A stretch of DNA of 64,000 nucleotides from Periplaneta americana (Eukaryota > Arthropoda > Insecta > Blattodea > Blattidae): assembly GCF_040183065.1 (NCBI RefSeq), contig NC_091120.1, forward strand, positions 73,758,708 to 73,822,707, given 5' to 3'. The translations under genes were made by a program, and so were the position numbers. Positions 1 through 11,171 of the stretch are shown here, piece by piece (the first letter of the stretch is position 1; the number at the start of each line of letters is the position of its first letter). The notes under the pieces were generated by a model, which was not told the origin of the DNA, did no database searches, and worked only from the letters and a program-made list of their open reading frames with translations.

Positions 1-345
1 TATTTGTTGTGTTCGTGAATTCGTGATTGTTATTCATTAATGTATTGCAAACTTGGATTTATTCCTGTTATGTTTGAAATTTGCTTTATGCTCACTGTAA
101 CAGGTTCTGAAATTCCTTTTGGTTTGATCTATGTATTTACTACAACAATTTTTAGAAATTGTTTATTAAATATATTCCGCTATTGTCTAGATTGTTTTGA
201 CTTAGTATTTTATTAGGAATAATATTGAGTTTATTATAATGTCCTGAAAGCAATATTGATTTTTTTCTTTCTCAAAGAAATTATGTAGCTTGTGTAAGAT
301 ATTACCGAAAAAAGGCATTGGTTTACAGTTGAAAGTATATATAAT
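1..345 (-). pseudogene. Penelope-like element fragment (GIY-YIG endonuclease), truncated
   Basis: Reading the minus strand gives NSGIYLI followed, after a small frame disruption, by CCSKYIDQTKRNFRTCY and SEHKANFKHNRNKSKFAIH. This matches the GIY-YIG endonuclease of Penelope-like retroelements (GVY-L-C...YIGQT-R-F--RY-EH), with YIDQT in place of YIGQT. A stop follows the IH. The window edge cuts the element. In PLEs this domain sits C-terminal to the reverse transcriptase and nicks DNA for target-primed reverse transcription. It is a decayed copy resembling the better preserved one at 633-1285. Confidence 0.65.
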
Positions 346-508
346 AATGAATTGTTTTATAATTTTAGTCAACAACTTATTTATTAATACAGAAAACAAT
401 TTTCTGTTATTTCACATCACAACTTTATCACAAATATTTTCGATTTTTAAAAAATCATATTCAAGTGGAGAGACATAAATTGACAAATTGAACATAGGTG
501 AAATGGAA

Positions 509-510
<2 letters not shown>

Positions 511-552
<42 letters not shown>
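511..552. repeat. (TA)n microsatellite
   Basis: About 21 uninterrupted TA dinucleotides lie between the two PLE fragments. Peptides of alternating Ile-Tyr read from it are artefacts. Confidence 0.95.
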
Positions 553-554
<2 letters not shown>

Positions 555-632
555 TGTATGCTGTGTGGAATGTGAGTAGGAAGGGAGAGGGGAGTTTTAT
601 CGAGAAGCCAGACAAAACTGCTCTATAAATGG

Positions 633-1285
633 TTATATGGTAATGCGATATAGGGGATTTTGGAAATTAGGAACTTGTTCATTTAGCAATTGTATGTTTT
701 GATTATAATTCCTGGCTATGAAGTATTCCTCACCTGTATTAATTAAATATGGATCATTTACTGTTTTTAAGATTTGCAATGTGTTGTGAATACCATTAAG
801 TCCATGACCTGTGTTAATTGAGTAGCAAATTTTGATTTATTTCTATTGTTAATGAAATTGGATTCATGTTCCTTGTATCTAGTATGAAAATTCCTTTTTG
901 TTTGGCCGATGTATTTCATATTGCAGTTAGTACCGGTACAATTTAAGTGATAAACTCCATTATGTAAGTGTTTGTTAGTGTTCCTGATTTTATTGGGGAT
1001 TATACTGTTTAATGTATTGTTGATTTTATAAGTAATGTTTATATTTTCTTTTTTGGAAAGGCAGATATTTGATTATTAATTTTCCCTATATAGGTTATAG
1101 AGTTCCAGGTTTTGACTTTATTGGATTCTATAGATTGTAAAGTTGTAATTCTGTTGTGGATAAAGTTCTGAATCGTTTCTTATTAAAACCATTCTCAATA
1201 ACTAATTGTATTATTAGTTGCATTTTGGAGATGCCGATAAGCTCACTGTATTATAATATCAATTTTTGTTTTCCACCTGTGCTTA
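633..1285 (-). pseudogene. Penelope-like element: C-terminal RT extension, GIY-YIG endonuclease and tail
   Basis: On the minus strand, in order, one reads a linker (LIIQLVIENGFNKKRF), a segment with ITYIGKINNQISAFPKK, then NITYKINNTLNSIIPNK and GVYHLNC, and then the GIY-YIG core MKYIGQTKRNFHTRYKEH. A C-terminal tail (VNDPYLINTGEEYFIARNYN) ends at a TAA at 633-635. The block order is that of Penelope-like elements. There are at least two frame changes, so it is not functional. The reverse transcriptase palm itself is absent: the copy is 5'-truncated and preceded directly by a leader with a hammerhead-like motif. It may be the same family as the minus-strand RT fragments of the 6.7-15.9 kb array, but no overlap exists in the window to test that. 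Confidence 0.8.
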
Positions 1286-1299
1286 TCTTAATATTTGGA

Positions 1300-1347
1300 T
1301 TTATATTAACGTTTTCGACACTCAGTGTGTGTCATCTTCAGATATGG
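1300..1347 (-). ncRNA. Hammerhead-ribozyme-like motif in PLE leader
   Basis: The minus strand has CTGAAGA (fits the hammerhead core CUGANGA), then a 5 bp stem GACAC/GTGTC, then GAAA, AACGTT and UA. Upstream ATAT can pair with ATAT immediately after the presumed cleavage position, giving stem I. One extra U lies between the core A and stem II, and stem III is very short, so the fit is imperfect. Hammerhead ribozymes are known in PLE terminal repeats, and the motif lies just upstream of PLE coding sequence, which supports the reading. Confidence 0.45.
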
Positions 1348-1960
1348 GGTCTATGTCATTGTGTGTTGTGAAGACCTAGCTTCTTAATTATGTTGTGGGT
1401 TGTTCACTTGTGTATGACCTTTCATGATTTCTTAATTTAGCTAAAATTACTATAAGCAGTGTGTGGTTGGTTGTTATGATTCTGTTAAATTCTATCTTTT
1501 GAAAACCCATATAGGACAATAGAAAATTATGTTAAAACCATTATTATGACACATAAATATAAACAAGTAAAATATATACACTATAAAAACACTGTATACA
1601 CTATATATCACTTTTATCACATATATGGTTGGCTGTGTTGGCCTGTTATATCGTTAAAATTGGGTTGGTTTTACTGTTCTTGGTAAATACTGTCTTTTTG
1701 ACGCACTTTCACTGATTTTCCATAGTATTATATGTTGGAGTTTTTTATGTTGTTCAAGTTGACTACTGTGAATCGTGGATGCTGTTATTGAGTACTTAGA
1801 CGTATATAATACACGCTATTTTCTGTTGAGTCCGCTGTCTAGTATGGCCATGCGTGTCTGCAACAATTTACTTTATATTAATAGATTGAATTAAGACGAT
1901 TTATTATAATTGTATTATGTATTTGTATTCTGTTGAGTAGGCTTGTTTATTAAGAGGTGT
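1348..1960 (-). other. Probable PLE leader / unassigned AT-rich sequence
   Basis: No ORF, RNA gene or inverted repeat was recognised here. By position it would be the 5' leader (pLTR-like) region of the PLE copy that reads leftward, but nothing in the sequence proves it. Confidence 0.3.
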
Positions 1961-2093
1961 GTTTATTAAATGATGATAGAGACTGGATTAATCTTGCACA
2001 GGATAGGGACCGCTGGCGGGCTTATGTGAGGGCGGCAATGAACCTTCGGGTTCCTTAAAAGCCATTTGTAAGTAAGTAAGTTTATTAAATGAT
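1961..2093 (+). mobile_element. 105 bp 5'-truncated LINE tail with 14 bp TSD
   Basis: The segment 1975-2079 is flanked on both sides by GTTTATTAAATGAT (1961-1974 and 2080-2093), a perfect target-site duplication. It reads DRDWINLAQDRDRWRAYV then RAAMNLRVP and a stop, followed by a short 3' UTR and a (GTAA)n tail. This is the extreme C-terminus of an endonuclease-reverse transcriptase LINE of a type very common in cockroach sequence. It is a classic severely 5'-truncated insertion by target-primed reverse transcription. Confidence 0.85.
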
Positions 2094-2187
2094 CGACTAA
2101 AAACCTGAATTTACAAATGTTGTGGGAATATGGATTTTTATTCAAATTTATTTATTTAATACACAAGGTTTGCACTACATTAGGCAT

Positions 2188-2222
2188 TGCATCCCGAAAG
2201 AGCAGAAGCTCGTGCTTGGGCA
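2188..2222 (-). other. LINE 3' UTR stem-loop
   Basis: On the minus strand a GAGC/GCTC stem is enclosed by CCCAAG versus CTTTCGGG. The related copy at 35960-35990 has a different but again self-complementary outer stem (GACCGAA/TTCGGTC). Conserved 3' stem-loops are recognised by reverse transcriptase in several CR1/L2-type LINEs; the role here is inferred. Confidence 0.5.
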
Positions 2223-2402
2223 CAGTTCAGTCTACTTATATAAAATTGAAGAGTCTTAATTCAGCACAATAATATTAATATCTAGTAAAATGCAGATCAT
2301 GTAATGACATATACCTACAAATATACAAAATACAAAGTATATGAGTATCAGATTACAATTTTAAACTCATATGGCTTAAGGAAAGACAAAACAATTAAAT
2401 AA

Positions 2403-5400
2403 TTAATCTAATTTGTTTCCTAAATCTATGTGGTTTAATGTACTTAGTTCAGGATAAGCTCTAATTAATGCTTTATATATTCTGGGTACAAAATTTCTGC
2501 TGTTTTTTAATCCAGCAGTTGTGTGACATTTGGGGGTTTTTAGAAAGAAACTGTAGTTTTGTCTAGTGCGGTTTTCATGAGGATCAAATTTAAATTTATT
2601 GTTATTTTTATGGAAGTAAATCAGCAATATTTGTTTATAAATTTGTTCTAGATTTGATGCACCATATTTCTGAAAAATTAATTTCATTGGGTAATCAAAA
2701 GGTTTATATAGACAAATTTTGATAATTCACTTTTTGGAGCAAATTTAAAGGGTGAATAGTCGATTTTTCCATTCCTCCCCAACCTAATATAGGCCTACCA
2801 TACCTACTGAATTATTGATTGAAACAGAGCTAAGTACACAGAACATAAATAAGTAAATAAGAACATAAAATGGAAAATTTGTGGATTGTTTTACGCAATC
2901 TGTTACACAAGAATGAGATATGTTTGTCCCATTTCAAATGTTGGTCAATAATGATGCCTAAATATTTAACTTGTGAGGATATATTCAAAGCGTTACATAA
3001 GCAAATAGGTAGGTTACAATCGTGTATTGTTATACTTCTATTATTATTTATTTTTAGTTGTTCAAGGGATGTGATGTTAATGAAAATATTATTAATTTTG
3101 TTTTAGAAACGTTCAAAGAAAGTAAGTGAGCATCCAGCCATTCTTTAATAATGTTAATACCACTGTTAGAGTTTTTATAAGTTTCATTCCAAATCGAACC
3201 GCTAAATATAACCACAGTCTCATCAGCATAAGATTACAGAGTACCAGAATATTTCTAAATGTCAATTTTAAGTAAATCGTTGATATATATTAAAAACAAA
3301 ACAGGATCTAAAATCGTCCTCTGAGATACACCTATACCAATGTTACGTGATTCACTAAGGTGATCATTGATTGAGTTCTGTTACTTACTAATTAAGATTT
3401 AAATAATTTTAAAGCCAATTCCATTAATTCCCAATCTATCTATTTTATTCAAAAGTATATTATGATTGACTGCATTGAAAACTTTTTGTAAGTCTAGAAA
3501 AATTCCTAGACATTTATTTCCTACATCTAATTGTTGAATTATTTTTTAAGTAACTGTCATAATAGCATCATCAGTGCACAAATTTTTTCTGAAACCAAAT
3601 TGATCATCATTTAGTAGTTTTTTTTTTTTTCTAAAAATTGTATTAACCGTGTTTTTATACATTTTTCAAATATTTTAGAGAGACTGGGTAATAGTGAAAT
3701 GGGTCTGTAATTATTAAGATTATATTTGTCACCAGACTTGTGAATTGGTATCACCACATCATGTTTTAGGGCTGAGGGAAATACATCTTGAGATATGCAC
3801 AAATTAAATATAAAGGCAAGTGGTTTAGAAATAGCTTCGATAATAAGTTTCAGGGTATTTGTTGTAATACTACCAATACCAGGAGCAACATTATTTTTTA
3901 AACTATGTACAATATTAACGATTTCACATTCGTTTATAGAAACATAAACATAGATGATAAACTTTTATTATAAATAAGCTTATAGTGATGAGTATTAAAT
4001 ACTTTCTTTTTTTTATATTAGATGTGATGTCATGACCTACATTAGTAAAATGATCGTTAAATTCGTTTGCAATAGTTTTCTTATTTTCAGTTTTATTCCA
4101 TTTCGACTTATAATTGTCTTTAAATTAGTATTTTTATTACATTGGGTGTCAGTAGCTTCGTTTATGGTCTGCCAAAATTGCTTTGGATTATTTTTATTTT
4201 TGCAAAATTTTTCAGAATAATATTTGATTCTCCGATTTCTTATTACATTAGTGAGAATATTTTTATATTTTCTGTAATAATTTAATAAAACAATGTTTTA
4301 TGGGTCACATTTAACTTGCTTAGCAAACTTATCTCTAGACTGCTAATGGCTTCATTGCCAGATGCAAGGTACTAGACAACAACTTATCTCTAGATCGTAT
4401 TGATTTAACAATACCTGTGGTAATCCAAGGTTTAATATTTTTGTACTTACTTGAGAATTTGAGAGGGACATGATTAGAATATTTGCAAATAAGCTTACGA
4501 AGTATTTTATAAAAATTATCGAAATATGTATCTGCGTCTTCATTGTAGAATATAGATTCCCAAGTCATATTATTAATATGAGATATTAGGCTTTTATGGT
4601 TTATAATTACTTATAATTGTTCGAAGGTTCAGTGGCTTCTCTGCTAATACTTCTATTACTGATTGACAAAAATGCAAAAGTCATTGAATCCTCTAGATTC
4701 AAAACCCCCTAAAGACCATTTTATTCAGAACTTAGTTATGTCCACATTTTGCTTGCTAAGAATGAATTCTAATGAATATCGATGACAGTGGGATTGATTA
4801 TTTGTTGTGACGTTGGTAGATGAAGACTTGATGCTGTTGACTGAACACAAAGACCGGTAGACAATGCATGTGCATTGTTTGCGACTGAAATGATGACGAA
4901 AGGGTGTATGTTATATCATGCATATTTAATCTCAAGTAATTGATACTAATCGTTGTTATTAAATGTTATTAAATTTTAATTTATGCATAATGAAAAAAAA
5001 TATATATTATATTATATTTTCTTAAAAAAATTCTAATGACTTATATAGTTTGAATTAAAAAAGCCAATAAATTTAAAGCAAGAGGTTTGTTAAAAGTCAC
5101 TGTTAGGTTGAAAATTCCCTGTGTTTGCCATCACTTATTGTCAAAATCCTTCAATTTGTGAAAGTGGATATAGGGGATTTTGAATCTATAGGATTCAATT
5201 ATAATGAGCTGTTATTGCACTTGCGTAAACTCTAGGTATAAAATTTAAGTTATTTCCAGTTTTTAGGAAAATATGGTCAAAACATGAATTGGATGAAGGA
5301 CGAGTAATGGAATTTAAATATTTCACGTATCTATATTCTTGCATGATATTTAAATACATGTTGCCAAAATTATCCAAGCTATTTTCTAAAATTTTAATGT

Positions 5401-5783
5401 TTATGTCACCCAGAATAACATTGTTTTTTATAACTTTGTATATTGACAAGAAGCTTTTAAAAATAGTGTTGCAATGGGATATGTCAATATCACTTAAAGA
5501 AACTACAATGTTTTCCTTAAAATTTACAACTATACCATCCATTTATTATACTTATTACTTTCAACAATTTTTTTATAACCATTAATATCATAGCCAGAGT
5601 CATGATCAAGCCAGGTTTCAGTTAGAACTATAATATCAAAGTAAAAGGAAAAATTATTAAGTAAAACACAGAGTTTGGAAAAATTCTTGTTGATGCTATG
5701 AATGTTTAAGTGAAATATTTTAAGATCTGATAGTATATTGGTAATATACTCATTGCAGTGAAGTAAACCGTTAGAAACCATTG

Positions 5784-5837
<54 letters not shown>

Positions 5838-5880
5838 ATTTGCACTGATGGATTTCGTTTAATATAGTATTACTAGCCAT
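2403..5880 (-). pseudogene. LINE ORF2: endonuclease and reverse transcriptase remnants
   Basis: It begins with an ATG at 5880. The endonuclease shows FHLNIHSINKNFSKL, IIVLTETWLDHDSG, LGDINI and SCFDHIF. The RT shows HDVVIPIHKSGDK and LNNYRPISLLPSLSKIFEKC, then the catalytic box, and the thumb ends at 2403. The catalytic box (about 3205-3235) reads SYADETVVIFSG, so the usual YADD has become YADE. Frames change repeatedly (readable blocks 5880-5530, 5542-5195, 4568-4335, 3802-3611, 2687-2403). A (ATT)n tract inside the N-terminus encodes 17 consecutive Asn. The order of blocks is that of CR1/Jockey-type ORF2. It is inactive. Confidence 0.8.
5786..5837. repeat. (ATT)n microsatellite inside LINE ORF2
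   Basis: About 17 ATT units, read on the minus strand as a polyasparagine run in the N-terminal part of the endonuclease. Expansion inside a dead or dying copy is the simplest explanation. Confidence 0.9.
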
Positions 5881-5932
5881 TGTTAAGTCAATTATGTTGT
5901 ATAATTAAACATGGGTACTGACACAATACTAT

Positions 5933-6596
5933 TTACAAATTATTTACATCGTCAACATTAGTTTTTTTACTCACTGGACAGCCATCATCTTTTCTTGCAA
6001 ATATTTTACCATCTCTAGTCCAGACAAATTTGTAATTCTTCAGACGTGCTGCATCTCTTGTCTTGGTCACTGCTGTCAGTTGGTTGCCTGCTGTGATTCT
6101 TCCTGTCGGAAGTTCCCTGTTGACTTTTTGGTCGCAATCCCAGGACCACTGTCATCTTTTTTGGCCTCATTTCTGAACTGCTGGAGCCATTCATCACGAC
6201 TTCTCCTCTTTGTGAAGTAGATGACAATAGGGCGCGTCTTACCTGGCCTGGATGATATACAATGTGCTACACTTACATCATGTTGCACCAATACACTACC
6301 GCCTATGACTTCCGATATTTGGTCAATGACTTCACAAGTTGATTGTTCATCGATCTCCAGAACTTTGAATAGAATTATATTGTCTCTGTGTGTTTACTGT
6401 TGCAGATCACTCACTTTCCATTTGAGATGGTCATTCTCTTACACTAGCCTCTTCATCTCCTCCTGCGTGGAGTTGAGTTCATGTCTTATGTGCGCCAATT
6501 CCTCTCTAAGACGTCGAACTTAGAAGACATGAATTCAACTGATTTTCTTAATTCATTCACCTCCATCTGCACTGAAGATTTAAGATCCTCAAACAT
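5933..6596 (-). pseudogene. LINE ORF1: coiled coil plus FP/L1-like RNA-binding domain
   Basis: The minus strand reads MFEDLKSSVQMEVNELRKSV at the start, a charged coiled-coil stretch (REELAHIRHELNSTQEEMKR), then TRPIVIYFTKRRSRDEWLQ and finally KNYKFVWTRDGKIFARKDDG with a stop at 5933-5935. The RPIV-F--R--RDEWL and VW-RDGKIF motifs are those of ORF1 proteins carrying the baculoviral FP-like domain, which bind LINE RNA. At least one frameshift (near 6510) and two stop codons lie in the coiled-coil part. It is immediately upstream of ORF2, separated by about 50 bp. Confidence 0.75.
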
Positions 6597-6734
6597 AAGT
6601 TAGTTTGAGGGCGAAAATAATCTGATTGTCCTGATCTTTCCCACTTCCTCCTTCAGAGTACGCACCCATGTTTCTTCCTGTTGTTAAGACTAGTAACTCG
6701 CACCAAAGAGCACACAAAAACCCGACTGTACTCT

Positions 6735-7440
6735 CCGAGCTTCTGAACTGAACTGTGATGATTAGATGTTTGATGTATGGTATAATTGATTGATGTAGGT
6801 TTCTAGTAAATGTTGTAGACAAATTTAGATTTTTTAATTTTAATGTACAGATCAAGGAAGTTAATACTTCTGTTATTTTCTATTTTATTATTTCGGGATT
6901 GATGATGGAATTTATTGATGGAATTGACAATGTGTTCTGATTGTGAAGTACTATTGTATATTATATTAAAGTATCGTCAACATATCGGAAGTATGCTTTA
7001 ATGTTATGTTGTAGTTGTATATTAGGAATATGTTGATTTTCTAAGTGCTGAAGGAAAATATCGGCTATGAAGCCTGACATTGAATCTCCCATAGCTAAAC
7101 CTTTGATTCTTTGTACATTTTATTATCGAAAGTAAAATAATTTTGATATAAAGAAATGTGTAATATATTTTCAATTTGTTTTACTGTAATAAGATTAATG
7201 TTTAATCCTTGCAATTTTGTCACCATTATTTGAATGGTTTCATCTATGTGAATGTTCATGTAAAGATTTTCTCTGTGTAAGGAAATCATTTTATCATGTT
7301 TATTGACTTTTAACATTCCTAACTGTGAATAAGTTGTTGAGAATTCAGAAGTGTATATTTATTTTCTGTTGGAAGTGGTGTGTTTTTCTTAAATCGTAAC
7401 AGGAATTTATTAATTTTGTGATTTGGAGCCCCCATGCTAT
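6735..7440 (-). pseudogene. Array unit 1: minus-strand PLE reverse transcriptase fragment
   Basis: Readable pieces are VNKHDKMISLHRENLYMNIH (motif A region), NYFTFDNKMYKESK, AMGDSMSGFIA, FRYVDDTL and, further on, RSINFLDLYIKIKKSKFVYN. This is the PLE RT core. A one-base deletion in the T run before GLAMG breaks the frame relative to units 2 and 3, and YIY-stop-KPTS occurs where PLEs have a YRKPT motif. The (TA)n tract separating it from the plus-strand fragment is at 7517-7573. Confidence 0.75.
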
Positions 7441-7513
7441 AATCAACAGGTCTCACGATACATTTGATTATGAGTTATGGGTAGTCTTCAAGATAGAGAT
7501 ACAATGGTTTTTA

Positions 7514-7574
<61 letters not shown>

Positions 7575-7620
7575 GTAGGATTTTGATGGGTGTGCGCCAG
7601 CACACGAACTAGCTACACAC

Positions 7621-8229
7621 ATGGACAAAATCATTAGAAACAACATAAAATTCAGAAAACAGACAACAATAAAAAACATTATAGACCTAGTTAACAAAAC
7701 AAAACAAAACAAAGGAACACAACAACACATTCCACACAGTGCAAGACTAGCATCTTTCGATATCACTAACTTACACACTAATATACCGATACAAGACACA
7801 TTACAGATACTAAAACAAATGCTCACAGACAACAACACACTACAAGAACACATCGAAGAAATCATCCAAATCACAGACATCATAACAAAGCAAAACTATT
7901 TCACACACAACAACAAATACTACACACAAACAGAAGGATTGCCAATGGGATCACCCATATCTAGCATACTAGCAGAGATATTTTTACACAACATAGAACA
8001 AACATACATACTCAACAATGAACACAACAAATATGCAGACAACATAATATACTGGCCCAGATACGTAGATGACATACTCATACTATTCAAGGGAAACAAA
8101 CGACAAATACACAAACTACACCAATACATAAACAAAATACACCCAAAACTCCAATACACACTGGAACTTGAAAACAATAACTCCATAAATTTCCTAGACA
8201 TCACTATAACAAAAGTTGACAAAAGTTGA
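7621..8229 (+). pseudogene. Array unit 1: plus-strand PLE reverse transcriptase fragment, 202 aa open
   Basis: One open frame contains ASFDITNLHTNIPI (motif A Asp), NYFTHNNKYYTQTEGLPMGS (the GLPMGSP motif), YWPRYVDDILILF (catalytic YVDD) and INFLDITITK. These are all hallmarks of Penelope-like RT. It lacks the PLE N-terminal region and is cut off at the repeat border just where the YRKPT-type motif should follow; no GIY-YIG domain is attached. The frame is intact but the gene is a fragment. The coding strand is strikingly rich in A and C. Confidence 0.8.
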
Positions 8230-8231
8230 CC

Positions 8232-8950
8232 CGACTGTACTCTCCGAACTTCTGAACTGATCTGTGATGATTAGATGTTTGATGTATGGTATAATTGATT
8301 GATGTAGGTTTCTAGTAAATATTGTAGACAAATTTAGATTTTTTAATTTTAATGTACAGATCAAGGAAGTTAATACTTCTGTTATGTTCTATTTCATTAT
8401 TTCGGGATGCAAACTATTGAAGGAATTGACAATGTGTTCTGAGTGTGAAGTACTATTGTATATTATATTAAAGTATCGTCAACATATCGGAAGTATGCTT
8501 TAATGTTATGTTGCAGTTGTATATTAGGAATATGTTGATTTTCTAAGTGCTGAAGGAAAATATTGGCTATGAAGCCTGACATTGAATCTCCCATAGCTAA
8601 ACCTTTTGATTCTTTGTACATTTTATTATCGAAAGTAAAATAATTTTGATATAAAGAAATGTGTAATATATTTACAATTTGTTTTACTGTAATAAGATGA
8701 ATGTTTAATCCTTGCAATTTTGTCACCCTTATTTGAATGGTTTCATCTATGTGAATGTTCATGTAAAGATTTTCTCTGTGTAAGGAAATCATTTTATCAT
8801 GTTTATTGACTTTTAACATTCCTAACTGTGAATAAGTTGTTGAGAATTCAGAAGTGTATATTTATTTTCTGTTGGAAGTGGTGTGTTTTTCTTAAATCGT
8901 AACAGGAATTTATTAATTTTGTGATTTGGAGCCCCCATGCTATAATCAAC
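8232..8950 (-). pseudogene. Array unit 2: minus-strand PLE RT fragment
   Basis: The best copy of the minus-strand family: one frame at 8463-8819 (118 aa) contains ENLYMNIHIDETIQI, MYKESKGLAMGDSMSGFIAN and AYFRYVDDTLI. Decayed flanks contain the upstream APNHKINKFLLRF region and the downstream NFLDLYIKI region. (TA)n follows at 9020-9057. Confidence 0.75.
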
Positions 8951-9016
8951 AGGTCTCACGATACATTTGATTATGAGTTATGGGTAGTCTTCAAGATAGA
9001 GATACAATGGTTTTTA

Positions 9017-9059
<43 letters not shown>

Positions 9060-9105
9060 GTAGGATTTTGATGGGTGTGCACCAGCACACGAACTAGCTA
9101 CACAC

Positions 9106-9714
9106 ATGGACAAAATCATTAGAAACAACATAAAATTCAGAAAACAGACAACAATAAAAAACATTATAGACCTAGTTAACAAAACAAAACAAAACAAAGG
9201 AACACAACAACACATTCCACACAGTGCAAGACTAGCATCTTTCGATATCACTAACTTACACACTAACATACCGATACAAGACACATTACAGATACTAAAA
9301 CAAATGCTCACAGACAACAACACACTACAAGAACACATCGAAGAAATCATCCAAATCACAGACATCATAACAAAGCAAAACTATTTCACACACAACAACA
9401 AATACTACACACAAACAGAAGGATTGCCAATGGGATCACCCATATCTAGCATACTAGCTGAGATATTTTTACACAACATAGAACAAACATACATACTCAA
9501 CAATGAACACAACAAATATGCAGACAAGATAATATACTGGCCCAGATACGTAGATGACATACTCATACTATTCAAGGGAAACAAACGACAAATACACAAA
9601 CTACACCAATACATAAACAAAATACACCCAAAACTCCAATACACACTGGAACTTGAAAACAATAACTCCATAAATTTCCTAGACATCACTATAACAAAAG
9701 TTGACAAAAGTTGA
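9106..9714 (+). pseudogene. Array unit 2: plus-strand PLE RT fragment, 202 aa open
   Basis: Almost identical to the unit 1 copy; the only amino-acid change I see is ADN to ADK just before IIYWPRYVDD. Near-identity of units 1 and 2 points to a recent duplication or gene conversion. Confidence 0.8.
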
Positions 9715-9716
9715 CC

Positions 9717-10430
9717 CGACTGTACTCTCCGAACTTCTGAACTGATCTGTAATGATTAGATGTTTGATGTATGGTATAATTGATTGATGTAGGTTTCTAG
9801 TAAATATTGTAGACAAATTTAGATTTTTTAATTTTAATGTACAGATCAAGGAAGTTAATACTTCTGTTATGTTCTATTTCATTATTTCGGGACGCAAACT
9901 ATTGAAGGAATTGACAATGTGTTCTGAGTGTGAAGTACTATTGTATATTATATTAAAGTATCGTCAACATATCGGAAGTATGCTTTAATGTTATGTTGCA
10001 GTTGTATATTAGGAATATGTTGATTTTCTAAGTGCTGAAGGAAAATATTGGCTATGAAGCCTGACATTGAATCTCCCATAGCTAAACCTTTTGATTCTTT
10101 GTACATTTTATTATCGAAAGTAAAATAATTTTGATATAAAGAAATGTGTAATATATTTACAATTTGTTTTACTGTAATAAGATGAATGTTTAATCCTTGC
10201 AATTTTGTCACCCTTATTTGAATGGTTTCATCTATGTGAATGTTCATGTAAAGATTTTCTCTGTGCAAGGAAATAATTTTATCATGTTTATTGCCTTTTA
10301 ACATACCTAACTGTGAATAAGTTGTTGAGAATTCAGAAGTGTATATTTATTTGCTGTTGGAAGTGGTGTGTTTTTTCTTAAATCGTAACAGGATTTTATT
10401 AATTTTGTGATTAGGAGCCGCCATGCTATT
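9717..10430 (-). pseudogene. Array unit 3: minus-strand PLE RT fragment
   Basis: An open frame at 9948-10304 (118 aa) is nearly the same as unit 2 (MLKGNKHDKIISL instead of MLKVNKHDKMISL) and includes GLAMGDSMSGFIAN and YVDD. A short (TA)n lies at 10507-10526. Confidence 0.75.
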
Positions 10431-10570
10431 AACAACAGGTCTCATTGATACATTTGCTTTATGAGTTATGGGTAGTCTTCACGATAGAGGTACTAGGGTT
10501 TTTACTTATATATATATATATATATGTAGGATTTTGATGGGTGTGCACCAGCACACAAACTAGCTACACA

Positions 10571-11169
10571 CATGGACAAAATCATTAGAAACAACATAAA
10601 AATCAGAAAACAGTCAACAATAAAAACACTATAGACCTAGTTAACAAAACAAAACAACACAACAACACATTCCACACAGTGCAACAATAGCATCTTTCGA
10701 TATCACTAACTTACACACTAACATACCGATACAAGACACATTACAGATACTAAAACAAATGCTCACAGACTACAACACACTACAAGAACACATCGAAGAA
10801 ATCATCCAAATCACAGACATTATAACAAAGCAAAACTATTTCTCACACAACAACAAATACTACACCCAAACAGAAGGATTGCCAATGGGATCACCCATAT
10901 CTAGTATACTAGCAGAGATATTTTTACACAACATAGAACAAACATACATACTCAACAATGAACACAACAAATATGCAGACAACATAATATACTGGCCCAG
11001 ATACGTAGATGACATACTCATACTATTCAAAGGAAACAAACAACAAATACACAAACTACACCAATACATAAACGAAATACACCCAAAACTCCAAATCACA
11101 CTGGAACTTGAAAACAATAACTCCGTAAATTTCCTGGACATCACTATAACAAAAGTTGACAAAAGTTAA
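10571..11169 (+). pseudogene. Array unit 3: plus-strand PLE RT fragment
   Basis: The N-terminal half is frameshifted; the frame is open from 10759 (136 aa) with GLPMGSPISSILAEIF and RYVDDILILF. Small indels near 10625-10690 relative to units 1 and 2 explain the lost frame. Confidence 0.75.
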
Positions 11170-11171
11170 CC

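Larger units (their letters stand above)
2100..6720 (-). mobile_element. Two-ORF non-LTR retrotransposon (LINE, CR1/Jockey-superfamily type), decayed
   Basis: The minus strand carries, in order, an ORF1 with coiled coil and FP-like C-terminal domain (6596-5933), an ORF2 with AP endonuclease and reverse transcriptase (5880-2403), and a 3' UTR with a hairpin ending in a T-rich/ATTT-rich stretch near 2140. Both ORFs are interrupted by several frameshifts and stops. The 5' side is replaced at 6721 by the PLE tandem array. The same 3' UTR hairpin recurs in a truncated copy at 35843-36066. Confidence 0.8.

Noticed and set aside
412..615. Frames reading IYIYIYIY, also at 7418-7612, 7515-7883, 14874-15083, 26578-26826
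   Set aside because: Translations of (TA)n microsatellites.
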